Below, one piece after another: positions 1 to 8,816 of a stretch of DNA of 64,000 nucleotides (position 1 is its first letter; every line of letters begins with the position of its first letter). This DNA comes from CBDCUI01 sp965223115 (lineage in GTDB: Bacteria; Pseudomonadota; Gammaproteobacteria; UBA4575). Below the pieces are notes generated by a model, which saw only the letters and a list, made by a program, of their open reading frames with translations, did no database searches and was not told the DNA's origin. Both the position numbers and the translations under genes were made by a program. Location of the stretch: assembly GCA_965223115.1 (NCBI GenBank), contig OZ244982.1, positions 930,001 through 994,000 on the forward strand, written 5' to 3'.

Positions 1-1
1 T

Positions 2-1123
2 CATGTTGAACATGTATTGTTGGCTGGATTTTCACATGAAGCTGTTATCACTCTATCAGAGCAATTAGTCGAGATAACCCCAAAACCTTTAACTAAGTGT
101 TTTTATGCTGATAATGGATCATCTGCTATTGAAGTAGCATTAAAAATGAGTTTTCACTATTGGAAAAATGTTGGTAAAGCTAATAAAACTAAATTTATCA
201 ATCTAAGTAATTCATACCATGGTGAAACAATCGGTGCACTTTCACTTGGTGATGTAGCGCTTTATAAAGAAGTTTATGAGCCTTTGCTGTTAGATGTCAT
301 TACTGTGCCAAGCCCAGATAGCTTTGATCGTGAGTTTGGTGAGACAGAAGCAGAGTATGCAGAACGAATGTTTATACATATGGAATCTGCTTTGCAGAAG
401 CATCATGATGAAGTTTGTGCAGTAATAATTGAACCACTGGTACAATGTGCAGGTAATATGCGCATGTACTCAGCGAATTATTTAACGCTATTACGTGAAG
501 CATGTGACAAATATGATGTTCATTTGATAGCTGATGAAATAGCAGTTGGCTTTGGTCGTACAGGGAGTATGTTTGCGTGTGAGCAAGCCAATATTTGCCC
601 CGATTTTATGTGCCTATCAAAAGGACTCACAGGTGGTTATTTGCCTTTGTCTGTGGTGCTTACGACTGAAGGTATATATGCAGCATTTTACGATGATTAT
701 GAAAATCTAACTGCGTTTTTGCACTCGCATAGTTATACAGGTAATCCATTAGGTTGTGCAGCAGCGCTTGCTACCTTAGATATTTTTAAAACAGACAACA
801 TAATAGAGGCGAATAAAATACTTATTAAAGAGTTTGCGAAACAATGCGAGCGATTCAAAGATCATCCAAATATCGGAGATGTTAGGCAAACAGGAATGAT
901 TACAGCAATTGAATTAGTTAAAGATCGAGAAACTAAACAAGCATACCCATGGCAGGAACGTCGTGGCCTAAAAGTGTATCAATATGGCTTAAAGCACAAT
1001 GCATTGCTGCGCCCACTTGGTAATGTGGTTTATTTTATGCCACCTTATGTAATTACTGTGGAAGAAATTCAAAAACTTGTAGAAATTGCTGAACGGGGGA
1101 TTGCCGAGGCAATCAAGGTTTAG
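2..1123 (+). CDS. bioA: adenosylmethionine-8-amino-7-oxononanoate aminotransferase, 5' end outside window
   Basis: PLP-dependent class III aminotransferase of biotin synthesis; it makes 7,8-diaminopelargonic acid from KAPA using SAM as amino donor. The frame is open to the left edge (HVEHVLLAGFSHE), so the true start lies upstream and perhaps 50-60 residues are missing. Visible family features are NGSSAIEVALKM, SYHGETIGALS, LIADEIAVGFGRTG (the cofactor-binding Asp), the PLP lysine in LSKGLTGGYLPLS, and HSHSYTGNPLGCAAALA. The stop overlaps by 4 bp the end of the convergent OmpA-like lipoprotein gene. No other bio genes are in the window. Confidence 0.93.
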   Translation, partial: HVEHVLLAGFSHEAVITLSEQLVEITPKPLTKCFYADNGSSAIEVALKMSFHYWKNVGKANKTKFINLSNSYHGETIGALSLGDVALYKEVYEPLLLDVITVPSPDSFDREFGETEAEYAERMFIHMESALQKHHDEVCAVIIEPLVQCAGNMRMYSANYLTLLREACDKYDVHLIADEIAVGFGRTGSMFACEQANICPDFMCLSKGLTGGYLPLSVVLTTEGIYAAFYDDYENLTAFLHSHSYTGNPLGCAAALATLDIFKTDNIIEANKILIKEFAKQCERFKDHPNIGDVRQTGMITAIELVKDRETKQAYPWQERRGLKVYQYGLKHNALLRPLGNVVYFMPPYVITVEEIQKLVEIAERGIAEAIKV

Positions 1124-1929
1124 AGGTTATCTTGAGCAATATTCTTGATGACTATTTCAACACGGCGATTTAGCCTTCTACCAGCATTTGTAGTGTTAGT
1201 AGCAACAGGTACTTCTTGCCCAAAGCCACGTGTTTCAATTCGGGTATCAGCAATACCATGAGTAACAAGAAATTGCTTTACAGATTCTGCACGTTCCAGC
1301 GATAGGCGTTTGTTTGTATTTGCATTACCAGTGCTGTCGGTATGTCCTTCAATAATGATCTCGCGTCTAGGATTGCCTTGGAGATACTGCAATAGAGGTT
1401 GCAGTCTATTTTCAGATGCTGCTTCTAATTGCGCTCCACCAGTTGCAAATAATAAATCGTTAATGACTAGCAATGTCCCACGGCTAGTTTCTTCAGCTTG
1501 ATACTGGTTCAGCGTGGTTTCTAATTTTTTAGCACGTTGATTAGCTATTTCTGCTTTATCATATGCACGTTTAGCTTCAAGCTTGCGTACATGCGTTACC
1601 ATTTCTTGATGTTGCTGCTTGAGTTTTACTAACTCTTGTTCGTGTTGATGTTTAAGTAATAGTTCATGTGCGATTTCTTGTTTGCGTAACGTAAGATAAA
1701 TGTAATGATCTACGGCTTCAATATTATTATTTTCAAGTGAAGCTTCTGCTTTATTCAATAATTCGTTTGCCTGAAATAATGTTACGGAAGCAACTTTTTT
1801 TAAGTTCTCGTCTGTATTTATTTTTGCTAGTGTTGCTTTAGCAGTTTCCAATGGTGGATATGAAGTTGGAGAACTAGCACAGCTTGCTATAATTAAAAAG
1901 GCTAAACAAAGTAGTATAAATTTAGACAT
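1120..1929 (-). CDS. OmpA-family lipoprotein with DUF4398-like N-terminal region
   Basis: Predicted outer-membrane lipoprotein that grips peptidoglycan. A signal peptide ends in a lipobox (IIASCASS, lipidated Cys near residue 17). It is followed by a helical, coiled-coil-like region to about residue 150 resembling DUF4398, and a C-terminal OmpA domain at about 150-262. The OmpA domain shows the motif EGHTDSTGNANTNKRLSLER and a terminal NRRVEIVI, both typical of diaminopimelate binding. The gene lies 15 bp downstream of a second small lipoprotein gene on the same strand, so the two probably form one operon. The assignment of the C-terminal domain is firm; the physiological role is inferred from the family. 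Confidence 0.88.
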   Translation of the reverse strand: MSKFILLCLAFLIIASCASSPTSYPPLETAKATLAKINTDENLKKVASVTLFQANELLNKAEASLENNNIEAVDHYIYLTLRKQEIAHELLLKHQHEQELVKLKQQHQEMVTHVRKLEAKRAYDKAEIANQRAKKLETTLNQYQAEETSRGTLLVINDLLFATGGAQLEAASENRLQPLLQYLQGNPRREIIIEGHTDSTGNANTNKRLSLERAESVKQFLVTHGIADTRIETRGFGQEVPVATNTTNAGRRLNRRVEIVIKNIAQDNL

Positions 1930-1944
1930 TTTTAAATAGATCTA

Positions 1945-2328
1945 CTAATTTAGAGGGGAAAGCTGTACAGGCTCACGCCATTGAATTTCTTTATGTAGAT
2001 TAGCAATTTCTTTTTCTAAATCATTAACATCTTGTTGTACATTCAAACGCTGCGTTCTTAATTTGATCAATTCAACATCAACTAATATTTGTTGTGCTAG
2101 CTGTTCTGCAGTTTGGTGATCCTTGTTTGTAGCTGCTTGTTTAGCTAACGCTAATTTGCTTTGTATGAGCTCAATATCTGATTGCAAATGCACCTTATAA
2201 TTTGCATGATCAATACTGGCCACTGCAACTTCTGATTGAGGCAGACTCTCAGAAGGTGGTACAGATGAGCAGCCCAACAGGATGAATAGCAGAAAATAGC
2301 TAATAAATTTGATAGTTTTTAAGCACAT
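1945..2328 (-). CDS. small lipoprotein with helical DUF4398-like region
   Basis: A 127-residue protein with a signal peptide and lipobox (FILLGCSS), followed by a charged, heptad-like helical stretch (SKLALAKQAATNKDHQTAEQ, then a coiled coil DLEKEIANLHKEIQ). The helical part resembles the DUF4398 region of the OmpA-like lipoprotein encoded 15 bp downstream, suggesting paralogous or partner proteins in the periplasm. No catalytic motif is seen. Function is unknown; envelope structural role is inferred only from the pairing. Confidence 0.75.
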   Translation of the reverse strand: MCLKTIKFISYFLLFILLGCSSVPPSESLPQSEVAVASIDHANYKVHLQSDIELIQSKLALAKQAATNKDHQTAEQLAQQILVDVELIKLRTQRLNVQQDVNDLEKEIANLHKEIQWREPVQLSPLN

Positions 2329-2474
2329 TTTTGCTTATTGTGTATATGTAAATATTCTTGGTAGAGAATGAGAGCATATAGCATATATTTGAATCTAGCT
2401 GAGTTTGTATAATTTAGTTGACTCAATTATATATAGCTCTAGTTAGTTTTGAGAATTTATTTGTACAGGAAGCT

Positions 2475-3395
2475 ATGCGGTATTTAATTATCATAATTGT
2501 TTTATCGTTTACTACGTTTATCCCTGAAGTCCATGCAGAGCGGTATCGTTTGCCATCAAATGGAGGCTCCATTATTGGGCAATTGGGTATTATAAGTACA
2601 CAAGAGGATGATACATTTATTAAGCTGGCAAGGCGTTTTCAACTTGGTTATCAAGAATTAGTGATTGCAAATCCAAATATTGACCCTTGGTTACCTGGTG
2701 AGGGCACACAGGTTGTAATCCCAACACGTTATATATTACCGGATGCAAAACGCGAAGGTATGGTTCTTAATTTAGCCGAAATGCGCCTCTATTATTATCC
2801 AGGCAAAAAGAGTAGTGAAGCCAATTATGTCTATACTTATCCAATAAGTATTGGCCGAGGGGGTTGGGATACACCTCATACCTTAACAAAGATCATTGCA
2901 AAATCTAAAAACCCGACTTGGTATCCTCCAGAATCTATTAGAAAGGAACATGAAGAAAAAAATGATCCGCTACCAGTTTCAGTGCCACCAGGGCCGGATA
3001 ATCCTTTAGGTGACTATGCGTTGCGATTGGCGTTACCCGGTTATTTAATTCACGGAACAAATGAGCCACGTGGTATTGGCATGAAAGTCACTCATGGATG
3101 TATTCGGCTACATCCTAACGATATTGAAAGTTTGTTTAGTCGTGTTTCCATCGATACGCCTGTTGCTATAGTTAACCAACCCTATAAGCTGGCCTGGCAC
3201 GAGGGTAGCTTATATGCCGAAATGCATCCTAACGAAGGAGATGAAACGGGTACTAACTCTAGATATTTGACAGAGTTCGTGAGGGCTATTATTGCAGCAA
3301 CCAAAATAAACAAGGACTATAAAGTAAATTGGAAATTAGCTAACCGTTTAGCCAAAAATAAATCAGGACTGCCAGTTGTTGTAGGTGCAAACTAG
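2475..3395 (+). CDS. L,D-transpeptidase (ErfK/YbiS/YcfS/YnhG family)
   Basis: Periplasmic L,D-transpeptidase, expected to cross-link peptidoglycan or attach Lpp-type lipoprotein to it. I chose the ATG at 2475 because it follows an AGGAAG ribosome site and begins a clean signal peptide (MRYLIIIIVLSFTTFIPEVHA). An upstream in-frame start at 2418 would add 19 residues that spoil the signal. A LysM-like segment (DTFIKLARRFQLGYQELVIAN) precedes the YkuD catalytic domain, which contains the HGTNEPRGIG and SHxxGC-like VTHGCIRLHPNDIESL motif with the catalytic Cys. An Lpp-like gene lies just downstream on the opposite strand, a plausible substrate. Confidence 0.92.
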   Translation: MRYLIIIIVLSFTTFIPEVHAERYRLPSNGGSIIGQLGIISTQEDDTFIKLARRFQLGYQELVIANPNIDPWLPGEGTQVVIPTRYILPDAKREGMVLNLAEMRLYYYPGKKSSEANYVYTYPISIGRGGWDTPHTLTKIIAKSKNPTWYPPESIRKEHEEKNDPLPVSVPPGPDNPLGDYALRLALPGYLIHGTNEPRGIGMKVTHGCIRLHPNDIESLFSRVSIDTPVAIVNQPYKLAWHEGSLYAEMHPNEGDETGTNSRYLTEFVRAIIAATKINKDYKVNWKLANRLAKNKSGLPVVVGAN

Positions 3396-3427
3396 TAACA
3401 TCACTGAATTTAATTTAGTCAAAAAAA

Positions 3428-3450
3428 GGGCTCGCAATGCGAGCCCTTTA
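3428..3450. terminator. bidirectional hairpin terminator
   Basis: A perfect inverted repeat GGGCTCGCA/TGCGAGCCC is flanked by an A-run on the left and T-rich sequence on the right. It sits between the convergent transpeptidase and Lpp-like genes, so it can serve both. Confidence 0.85.
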
Positions 3451-3480
3451 ATTTTCTTACTTTATGTAAAGAAAATTTAC

Positions 3481-3780
3481 TTACTTAGAGCTCATAGAAC
3501 CACTAAACATACGGCTCATGCGACGTGAATTAGCATCACAACAAGCTTGAGCAGCGCTAGCAGCTTCCTCGGCAGCTAAAGCCATTTCCTTAGCAGTAGC
3601 AGCATCATAAGCAGCTGTATTTGCGGTTCGTAATGCTTCTTCAGCAATTGCTTGAACCTCTGCCAAAGGATCTGGACCTTCCTCCATAGCTTCACCTTCC
3701 ATAGCTGTTGTTTGACACCCTGTTGATAAGGTAGCCGCGAAAGCGAATACTGCAGGGAATAGAAGTTTCTTAGTTAGCAT
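3481..3780 (-). CDS. Lpp/OprI-like alanine-rich outer-membrane lipoprotein
   Basis: A 99-residue lipoprotein with a signal peptide and lipobox (LSTGCQTT). An acidic linker is followed by an alanine-rich helical heptad segment (EEALRTANTAAYDAATAKEM) as in OprI/Lpp alanine-zipper lipoproteins. The C-terminus ends in SMSSK, with a final Lys as in Braun lipoprotein, the residue joined to peptidoglycan by L,D-transpeptidases. Two adjacent cysteines (QACCDAN) near residue 80 are unusual. A good ribosome site (CGGAG) precedes the ATG. The convergent L,D-transpeptidase gene supports a role in tethering outer membrane to wall. Confidence 0.85.
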   Translation of the reverse strand: MLTKKLLFPAVFAFAATLSTGCQTTAMEGEAMEEGPDPLAEVQAIAEEALRTANTAAYDAATAKEMALAAEEAASAAQACCDANSRRMSRMFSGSMSSK

Positions 3781-4236
3781 ATTATTAACTCCGAAGTTGT
3801 TAAAAATAGATAATCGTACGATTCGTTAATTAACGTAAACAACAACCCCTCACCATCTCCCCAGGTGATTTCCAAATACATCGATTTGGTGTCGTTGCTA
3901 TACAGTGGTTATTGTAAGAAAAAACTCCACATTTACCAAGTGAATTATGTAATAAGCGATAAAATTACGAGTAGAATTCAATCAATTCTTACTAACTTAG
4001 TGAAAGTTAAGGTTATTACGTTAAATATCATAATACTGAGCTAGTCTGTGAGCAGTTGTAAATTTTATTTTGTAAAGTGTGAGTAACCCCAAGCTTCATG
4101 GAGTGTAATCCACACTTCGAATAAGCTAGAATAGTTCAATTGATCTTAACGTAATACCTTGTTATCACACTAGTTATTGGAATTTATCAATTTAATCCCA
4201 AGGTACAAAAATTAATGACAAATTAGAGAAATACAA
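3781..4236. other. non-coding gap
   Basis: About 450 bp between the divergent Lpp-like and PilZ genes, with no convincing coding frame. It must hold the promoters of both. A short GC-rich patch (CCCCTCACCATCTCCCC) is noticeable near 3846. I see no clear RNA fold or operator. Confidence 0.5.
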
Positions 4237-4569
4237 ATGGTCCAAAATGCTAGTCAACCTCAAGAACGCCGTGTTACGCGACGCAGAAATTCGCCTGCCA
4301 ATTTGCGTTTATACTGCCCACAGCTCGATATTATTCGATCTCAGCCCGTAAATTTGAGTACACGAGGAGCCTTTTTGGATCAAATTCCAGAGCATGCATA
4401 TGTGGGCAGAAGAGTACAGCTAGTTTTTTCTGTAGCTGAAGGCAATACGGTTAAGCTAATTCGAGTTTGGGCGGTGGTAGTGCATTTATCCAGCGATGGC
4501 GTTGGTTTTGGTTTTACACACAAATATGCATCAGCACGCCCTAAACAAAAATCTGAAAATATTTCTTAA
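4237..4569 (+). CDS. PilZ-domain protein
   Basis: A 110-residue protein consisting of a single PilZ domain, the cyclic-di-GMP receptor fold. The conserved elements are an N-terminal arginine cluster (ERRVTRRRNSP, RxxxR motif) and NLSTRGAFLD, matching the D/NxSxxG motif, so ligand binding is plausible. There is no output domain; such proteins act by binding partners. The FHA-domain gene 130 bp downstream also opens with an arginine-rich stretch and may be cotranscribed. Confidence 0.85.
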   Translation: MVQNASQPQERRVTRRRNSPANLRLYCPQLDIIRSQPVNLSTRGAFLDQIPEHAYVGRRVQLVFSVAEGNTVKLIRVWAVVVHLSSDGVGFGFTHKYASARPKQKSENIS

Positions 4570-4700
4570 ATGCTTGAAAACAATGATTAAAATGTGTTTT
4601 ATAATTAGCATTATCAAGCTGCAAGTTGATCTGGTTCACTTTTTGAAAGCTTATTCGTGAATATACTTAGCTGACTATAAATTTTAGAGCTATATTTGCT

Positions 4701-5216
4701 ATGGCAATGGCTAATCCGCAATCCAGAGTATACGTTCATCGACTACAAGATAGGCGAAATAGTCTTAATACTGCATCTTTCCCACTACTAGATAGTGATT
4801 TTAATATCGTTCGTGTTGACCGACGAGCTACTCCAGATCGTCGTAAATCAAACCTCAAGCTCATTTGGCAAGAAAACCAACCCATCCGTAATACAACGGA
4901 ACTAAAGCTAGAGTTCGGTGATGAGCGTTATTTTTTAGATACAGGTTTAAAAAAAATTACCTTAGGTCGCTCGAAGCGGGCAGATATAAGGATAGATAAT
5001 AAATTCGCTTCAAAAAACCACGCTTATCTTACCTACCATGAAGGTGAGTTCGTGTTACAAGATACCAGTTTAAACGGTACTTTCATTGAAACAGAAGAAT
5101 TAGGCAAAATTCGTTTACAGGATCAAAAGGTTTATTTATATGGCTTGGGTGTCATAAGTCTGGGTATGCCTATTGACATGAAATCAGTATCAGTGATTCG
5201 GTTTTATTGCCGCTAG
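4701..5216 (+). CDS. FHA-domain protein
   Basis: A 171-residue cytoplasmic protein. Residues about 75-160 form a forkhead-associated domain that recognises phosphothreonine. The diagnostic residues are present: LGRSKRADIRI, SKNHAYL and LQDTSLNGTFI (Gly-Arg, Ser-x-x-His, Asn-Gly-Thr). The N-terminal 70 residues are basic with two DRR motifs (LQDRRNS, VDRRATPDRRKS) and no recognised fold. The window also encodes a Ser/Thr kinase at 58 kb that could supply the phospho-partner, but this link is inference. Confidence 0.88.
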   Translation: MAMANPQSRVYVHRLQDRRNSLNTASFPLLDSDFNIVRVDRRATPDRRKSNLKLIWQENQPIRNTTELKLEFGDERYFLDTGLKKITLGRSKRADIRIDNKFASKNHAYLTYHEGEFVLQDTSLNGTFIETEELGKIRLQDQKVYLYGLGVISLGMPIDMKSVSVIRFYCR

Positions 5217-5310
5217 CAAAAAAAATTTCTGCATGAATGCCATTAAGCAGTGTTCAAAGCTGCTATGGTAGGTGATTTAACACAAATTTTTTAGTAGCGT
5301 AGCGAAATTG

Positions 5311-5385
5311 TTAACGAAGTACTAACATCCACACGCCTACTATTATTACCAATAAGGCAAAAAATAAATTTATTGATAGCGGCAT
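5311..5385 (-). CDS. candidate 24-residue membrane microprotein
   Basis: A short frame in the 290 bp gap between the FHA and cfa genes encodes 24 residues, almost all in one hydrophobic helix (LFFALLVIIVGVWMLVLR) with a positive C-terminus. No clear ribosome site precedes it. It could be a real single-span peptide or chance. Confidence 0.22.
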   Translation of the reverse strand: MPLSINLFFALLVIIVGVWMLVLR

Positions 5386-5508
5386 TATTAATTATTATGT
5401 CGTTATGGGTTATTATTTTAATTATGCTTGCCATTGTATGTGAATTTAGTTGTAAAACAACTAGTAATTAACTGATTATTAAATTAAAAAAGTTTGATAG
5501 TTTAAGGC

Positions 5509-6621
5509 GTGAACAAATTTTATACACAAATTCGTGATTTATTGGCTGAAGCAGATGTAGAAATTAATGGTGAGCGGGACTGGGACATTCAAATTCATGA
5601 TGAGCGTTTTTATAAGCGAATATTAGCTGAGGGTTCGCTTGGTCTGGGTGAATCCTACATGGATAAATGGTGGGATGCTAAAATATTGGATCAATTCTTT
5701 TGTAAGATTTTAGCTGCAAAACTTGAGGATCGAGTCAATCCTTACTCCATGATTTGGCTTGTACTTCAGTCGAAATTATTTAATTTGCAAAGTATTCATA
5801 GAGCCTTTCAAGTGGGCCAATCACATTATGATATTGGCAATGATTTATTCAGCGTTATGCTCGATAAGCGTAAAACTTATACATGTGGTTATTGGAAAAA
5901 CGCACAAGACCTCGATCAAGCTCAGGAAAATAAATTAGAGCTTGTTTGCCGTAAAATTGGGCTTAAAAAAAATCAACGTATACTTGATATTGGCTGTGGG
6001 TGGGGTAGCTTTATTAAATATGCAGCAGAAAAATATAGTGCTCATGCAGTAGGTGTTACTGTCTCAAAAGAACAAGCAGAGTTTGCTCGACAAGATTGTG
6101 CTGATTTACCAGTTGAGATAAGGCTTCAAGATTATCGACAATTAGACGAGAAATTTGACCATATTGTATCGCTTGGGATGTTTGAACATGTTGGTCCTAA
6201 AAATTATAAAAAATATATGCAAGTTGCTTCACGTTGCCTTAAAGATGAGGGTATATTTCTTTTACATACAATAGGGGCCAATCAAAGCCGGCATTCTCCT
6301 GATCCTTGGATTAATAAATATATATTCCCTAACGGTATTTTGCCTTCTATGAAAGATATTAGTAAGGCGATTGAGGGTCGTTTCGTTTTAGAAGATTTTC
6401 ATAATTTTGGACCTTATTATGATAAGACGCTAATGGCTTGGTTTAATAACTTTGATTCACATTGGACGCAGTTATGTGAAAAATATGGTGATCGATTTTA
6501 CCGTATGTGGAAATACTATTTATTAGCTTGTGCTGGTGCCTTTCGTGCGCGTAATATTCAGCTTTGGCAATTAGTGCTGACAAAAAATGGAATACTAGGT
6601 GGTTATACGCCTATTACATAA
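5509..6621 (+). CDS. cfa: cyclopropane-fatty-acyl-phospholipid synthase
   Basis: SAM-dependent enzyme that adds a methylene bridge to unsaturated acyl chains of membrane phospholipids. The frame starts with GTG. The family signatures are clear: QSHYDIGNDLFSVML, the SAM-binding ILDIGCGWGSFIKYAAEKY, GVTVSKEQAEFAR, FDHIVSLGMFEHVGPKNY, and a C-terminal QLWQLVLTK. The length of 370 residues is close to the usual 380. It stands alone, transcribed in the same direction as the next gene. Confidence 0.95.
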   Translation: MNKFYTQIRDLLAEADVEINGERDWDIQIHDERFYKRILAEGSLGLGESYMDKWWDAKILDQFFCKILAAKLEDRVNPYSMIWLVLQSKLFNLQSIHRAFQVGQSHYDIGNDLFSVMLDKRKTYTCGYWKNAQDLDQAQENKLELVCRKIGLKKNQRILDIGCGWGSFIKYAAEKYSAHAVGVTVSKEQAEFARQDCADLPVEIRLQDYRQLDEKFDHIVSLGMFEHVGPKNYKKYMQVASRCLKDEGIFLLHTIGANQSRHSPDPWINKYIFPNGILPSMKDISKAIEGRFVLEDFHNFGPYYDKTLMAWFNNFDSHWTQLCEKYGDRFYRMWKYYLLACAGAFRARNIQLWQLVLTKNGILGGYTPIT

Positions 6622-6653
6622 AATAAAATTATTATCTTAGTAAGTACCGTATC

Positions 6654-6923
6654 GTGCCTCGCTTTGTATCCATAGCTAAAGCAGCATTACTTGCTAGTGT
6701 GCCTGCTAAGGAAATTCAAAATAAAATAGATACGAATCAATTAGCTGTCACTCGTGGCCAAATCCATATTGATGACTTAATTGAATGTTATCCAGCGATT
6801 CGAGCTGATGAAACAGATATGCTTTCCTTAGTGGCAAAAATTAAAGAAGAATCATTTGCAGCAGGGTGCAGCAAAGCAGCATGGAGAGATGACACTGGAA
6901 GAATTATTACAAGAGCTACATAA
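6654..6923 (+). CDS. small HTH-like protein, possibly the N-terminal half of a frameshifted gene
   Basis: An 89-residue frame beginning with a GTG (MPRFVSIAKAALLASVPAKE). The opening resembles the DNA-binding-like domain found at the N-terminus of some proteobacterial ferredoxin-type proteins, with a DDLIECYPAI segment. Its last 20 residues (after KIKEESFAAG) look like out-of-frame translation, while the next frame continues with a plausible helical extension. I therefore suspect one gene of 6654-7098 interrupted by a one-base slip near 6866-6880. Function unknown. Confidence 0.5.
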   Translation: MPRFVSIAKAALLASVPAKEIQNKIDTNQLAVTRGQIHIDDLIECYPAIRADETDMLSLVAKIKEESFAAGCSKAAWRDDTGRIITRAT

Positions 6924-7098
6924 ACTAAAAGCCAGTGTTGACTATTATCGAGAAAGGTCGCACAAATATGAAGAGATCATATTACAACTGCAAGATAATT
7001 TAGAAGAAATACAAGAAAAATTTACCAACAGCCAGCGCTTTGAAGGTTTAGTTCATTGGTTGGATCAACGTCTCAAGGAAATTCGTAGAAATGATTAA
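6856..7098 (+). CDS. coiled-coil protein, possibly the C-terminal half of a frameshifted gene
   Basis: A frame overlapping the previous gene by up to 68 bp. An ATG at 6889 could start a 69-residue protein, and a TTG at 6856 gives 80 residues. It is a charged helix (LEELLQELHKLKASVDYYRE) likely to form a coiled coil. Its start lies inside the doubtful tail of the upstream frame and no well-spaced ribosome site precedes the ATG, so it is more likely the continuation of that gene. The AI-2E permease gene follows 5 bp later. Confidence 0.5.
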   Translation: MQQGAAKQHGEMTLEELLQELHKLKASVDYYRERSHKYEEIILQLQDNLEEIQEKFTNSQRFEGLVHWLDQRLKEIRRND

Positions 7099-7103
7099 AC
7101 CTT

Positions 7104-8153
7104 ATGCAATCTTCATCTAAACCTGTTGGCATACCGATTTTGGTGATGCTTGCGGCATTTGTAGTAGTAGTAGCAGGGATTAGAGCCGCAGAGGCAATAG
7201 TGGTTCCATTTTTACTATCTGTATTCATTGCCGTAATTAGTGCGCCAGCTTTACTTTGGCTTGAGAACAAGCGCGTACCACGTTGGCTTTCCATGATTGT
7301 TGTTTTGGGAGCAATTATATTAATAGCGGTAATCCTTTCTATACTGATTGGATCCTCAATTAAAGATTTTTCTCAAGATATCCCACAATATCAAGAGCGT
7401 TTGTCTGGATTGTTATTACAAATTACAGGCTGGATGAATAAATTTGGCATTGATTTATCTACGAACACATTGTTAAGTTATTTAAATCCAGGGGCTGCAA
7501 TGCAATTAGTCGCAGATATGTTAAACGGTCTGGGATCAGTTTTTGGTAACATATTTTTAATATTACTCACCGTAGTATTTATTTTGTTTGAAGCTTCTTC
7601 AGTTCCGCATAAATTACGCGTGGGGTTGCCAAATGCGGATGAGTCTCTTAGTGCTTTTTCTGTAATTGCTAATAATGTTAATCGTTATTTAGCCATTAAG
7701 ACGATCACAAGCTTGAGTACCGGTGTAATAGTGGCAATAGCTTTGGCTATCATTGGTGTTGATTATCCCTTGCTTTGGGGAATTATTGCATTTTTATTTA
7801 ATTATATCCCGAATATTGGTTCAATAATTGCTGCAGTCCCAGCAGTACTATTAGCGCTTTTGCAATTAGGGCCTGGTGGGGCTTTGGCAGTTACTGTGGT
7901 ATACGTGGTGGTGAATGTATTAATTGGCAGTATGCTGGAACCTAAAATGCTCGGCAGACAAGTTGGTTTATCTACACTAGTTGTTTTTTTGTCATTAGTA
8001 TTTTGGGGATGGGTTTTTGGGCCAGTAGGTATGTTTTTATCTGTACCATTAACGATGACTGCAAAAATTGCTTTAGAGAGTGATGCCAGAACACGTTGGC
8101 TTGCAATACTGCTGGGAAATGATGATAACGTAGCAAGTACAACCGCAGGTTAA
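7104..8153 (+). CDS. AI-2E family transporter (PerM/YdiK-like permease)
   Basis: A 349-residue inner-membrane protein with about seven to eight hydrophobic segments: an N-terminal pair (IPILVMLAAFVVVVAGIRAA), an internal amphipathic loop at about 90-140, and a C-terminal group. The family-typical YPLLWGIIAFLFNYIPNIGS is present, as are a GPGG motif and EPKMLGRQVGLSTLVVFLSL. The family includes TqsA (AI-2 exporter) and Na+/H+ antiporters; substrate here is unknown. The start is 5 bp after the preceding helical gene, suggesting cotranscription. Confidence 0.9.
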   Translation: MQSSSKPVGIPILVMLAAFVVVVAGIRAAEAIVVPFLLSVFIAVISAPALLWLENKRVPRWLSMIVVLGAIILIAVILSILIGSSIKDFSQDIPQYQERLSGLLLQITGWMNKFGIDLSTNTLLSYLNPGAAMQLVADMLNGLGSVFGNIFLILLTVVFILFEASSVPHKLRVGLPNADESLSAFSVIANNVNRYLAIKTITSLSTGVIVAIALAIIGVDYPLLWGIIAFLFNYIPNIGSIIAAVPAVLLALLQLGPGGALAVTVVYVVVNVLIGSMLEPKMLGRQVGLSTLVVFLSLVFWGWVFGPVGMFLSVPLTMTAKIALESDARTRWLAILLGNDDNVASTTAG

Positions 8154-8173
8154 CATATTCTAATTTTATAAAT

Positions 8174-8416
8174 TTATTGTTTTGGAATTTCTTGATTAGA
8201 CTCTTGTTTTTTATCTTTGGATTCTTTTTTAAAGATGTTAAACAGATCAATGCCAAAGTAACTTAGACTACTTAGTAATAAAGCTGTTGCAGTTGCCTCA
8301 TCTAAGTTACCGATGACAGGAAAATTATCAGGTATTAGTTCTATAAACCCGAAACCTATATTGAATAAGTACATTGCTGAAATAATTCCCACTAAAGCAA
8401 CAATAATATTTTTCAT
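8174..8416 (-). CDS. small DUF1232-like membrane protein
   Basis: An 80-residue protein with two hydrophobic segments, the second carrying the DUF1232 (YkvA) signature pattern FIELIPDNFPVIGNLDEAT. In the family this reads as D-LIPDFIPVLGYLDD. The C-terminal tail is highly charged (KKESKDKKQ). Cellular role unknown. It converges with the AI-2E permease gene. Confidence 0.7.
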   Translation of the reverse strand: MKNIIVALVGIISAMYLFNIGFGFIELIPDNFPVIGNLDEATATALLLSSLSYFGIDLFNIFKKESKDKKQESNQEIPKQ

Positions 8417-8469
8417 TATAGCTATGCAATTGAATAGTTAATAGTTGACTTCCTTGTCAGGCTATTAAT

Positions 8470-8673
8470 TTAATTTTCTAGAACAAAAGTTACTTTGAGC
8501 AATACGCGGTGTTCAACTATTTGGCCGTTATCAACCATTACTTGATGATCTTTTACCCAAGCACTTTTGATGCCGTTTAGTGTTTTATCAGCGCGTGCAA
8601 TACCAGAGCTTATCGCATCTTCATAACTTTTGGCAGATGAAGATTTAATCTCTGTAACTTTAGCAACAGTCAT
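8470..8673 (-). CDS. dodecin family flavin-binding protein
   Basis: A 67-residue protein matching dodecin over its full length (VTEIKSSSAKSYEDAISSGI, then IKSAWVKDHQVMVDNGQI). Dodecins assemble as hollow dodecamers that bind FMN or riboflavin, buffering free flavin. The conserved Trp that stacks on the isoalloxazine ring is present. A GGAG ribosome site lies upstream of the start. It is monocistronic. Confidence 0.93.
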   Translation of the reverse strand: MTVAKVTEIKSSSAKSYEDAISSGIARADKTLNGIKSAWVKDHQVMVDNGQIVEHRVLLKVTFVLEN

Positions 8674-8816
8674 TGGATTCTCCTATAATGTTATTAAATA
8701 CAATTTCATATAAAGCTAGCTTACCCTAGTTTATTATAAAATTGTAATTGAGAGATTATTAAAAGATGTGCATTAAAATATGGTTATAATTTTAAATTAT
8801 TTTTAAGGCATTTATT

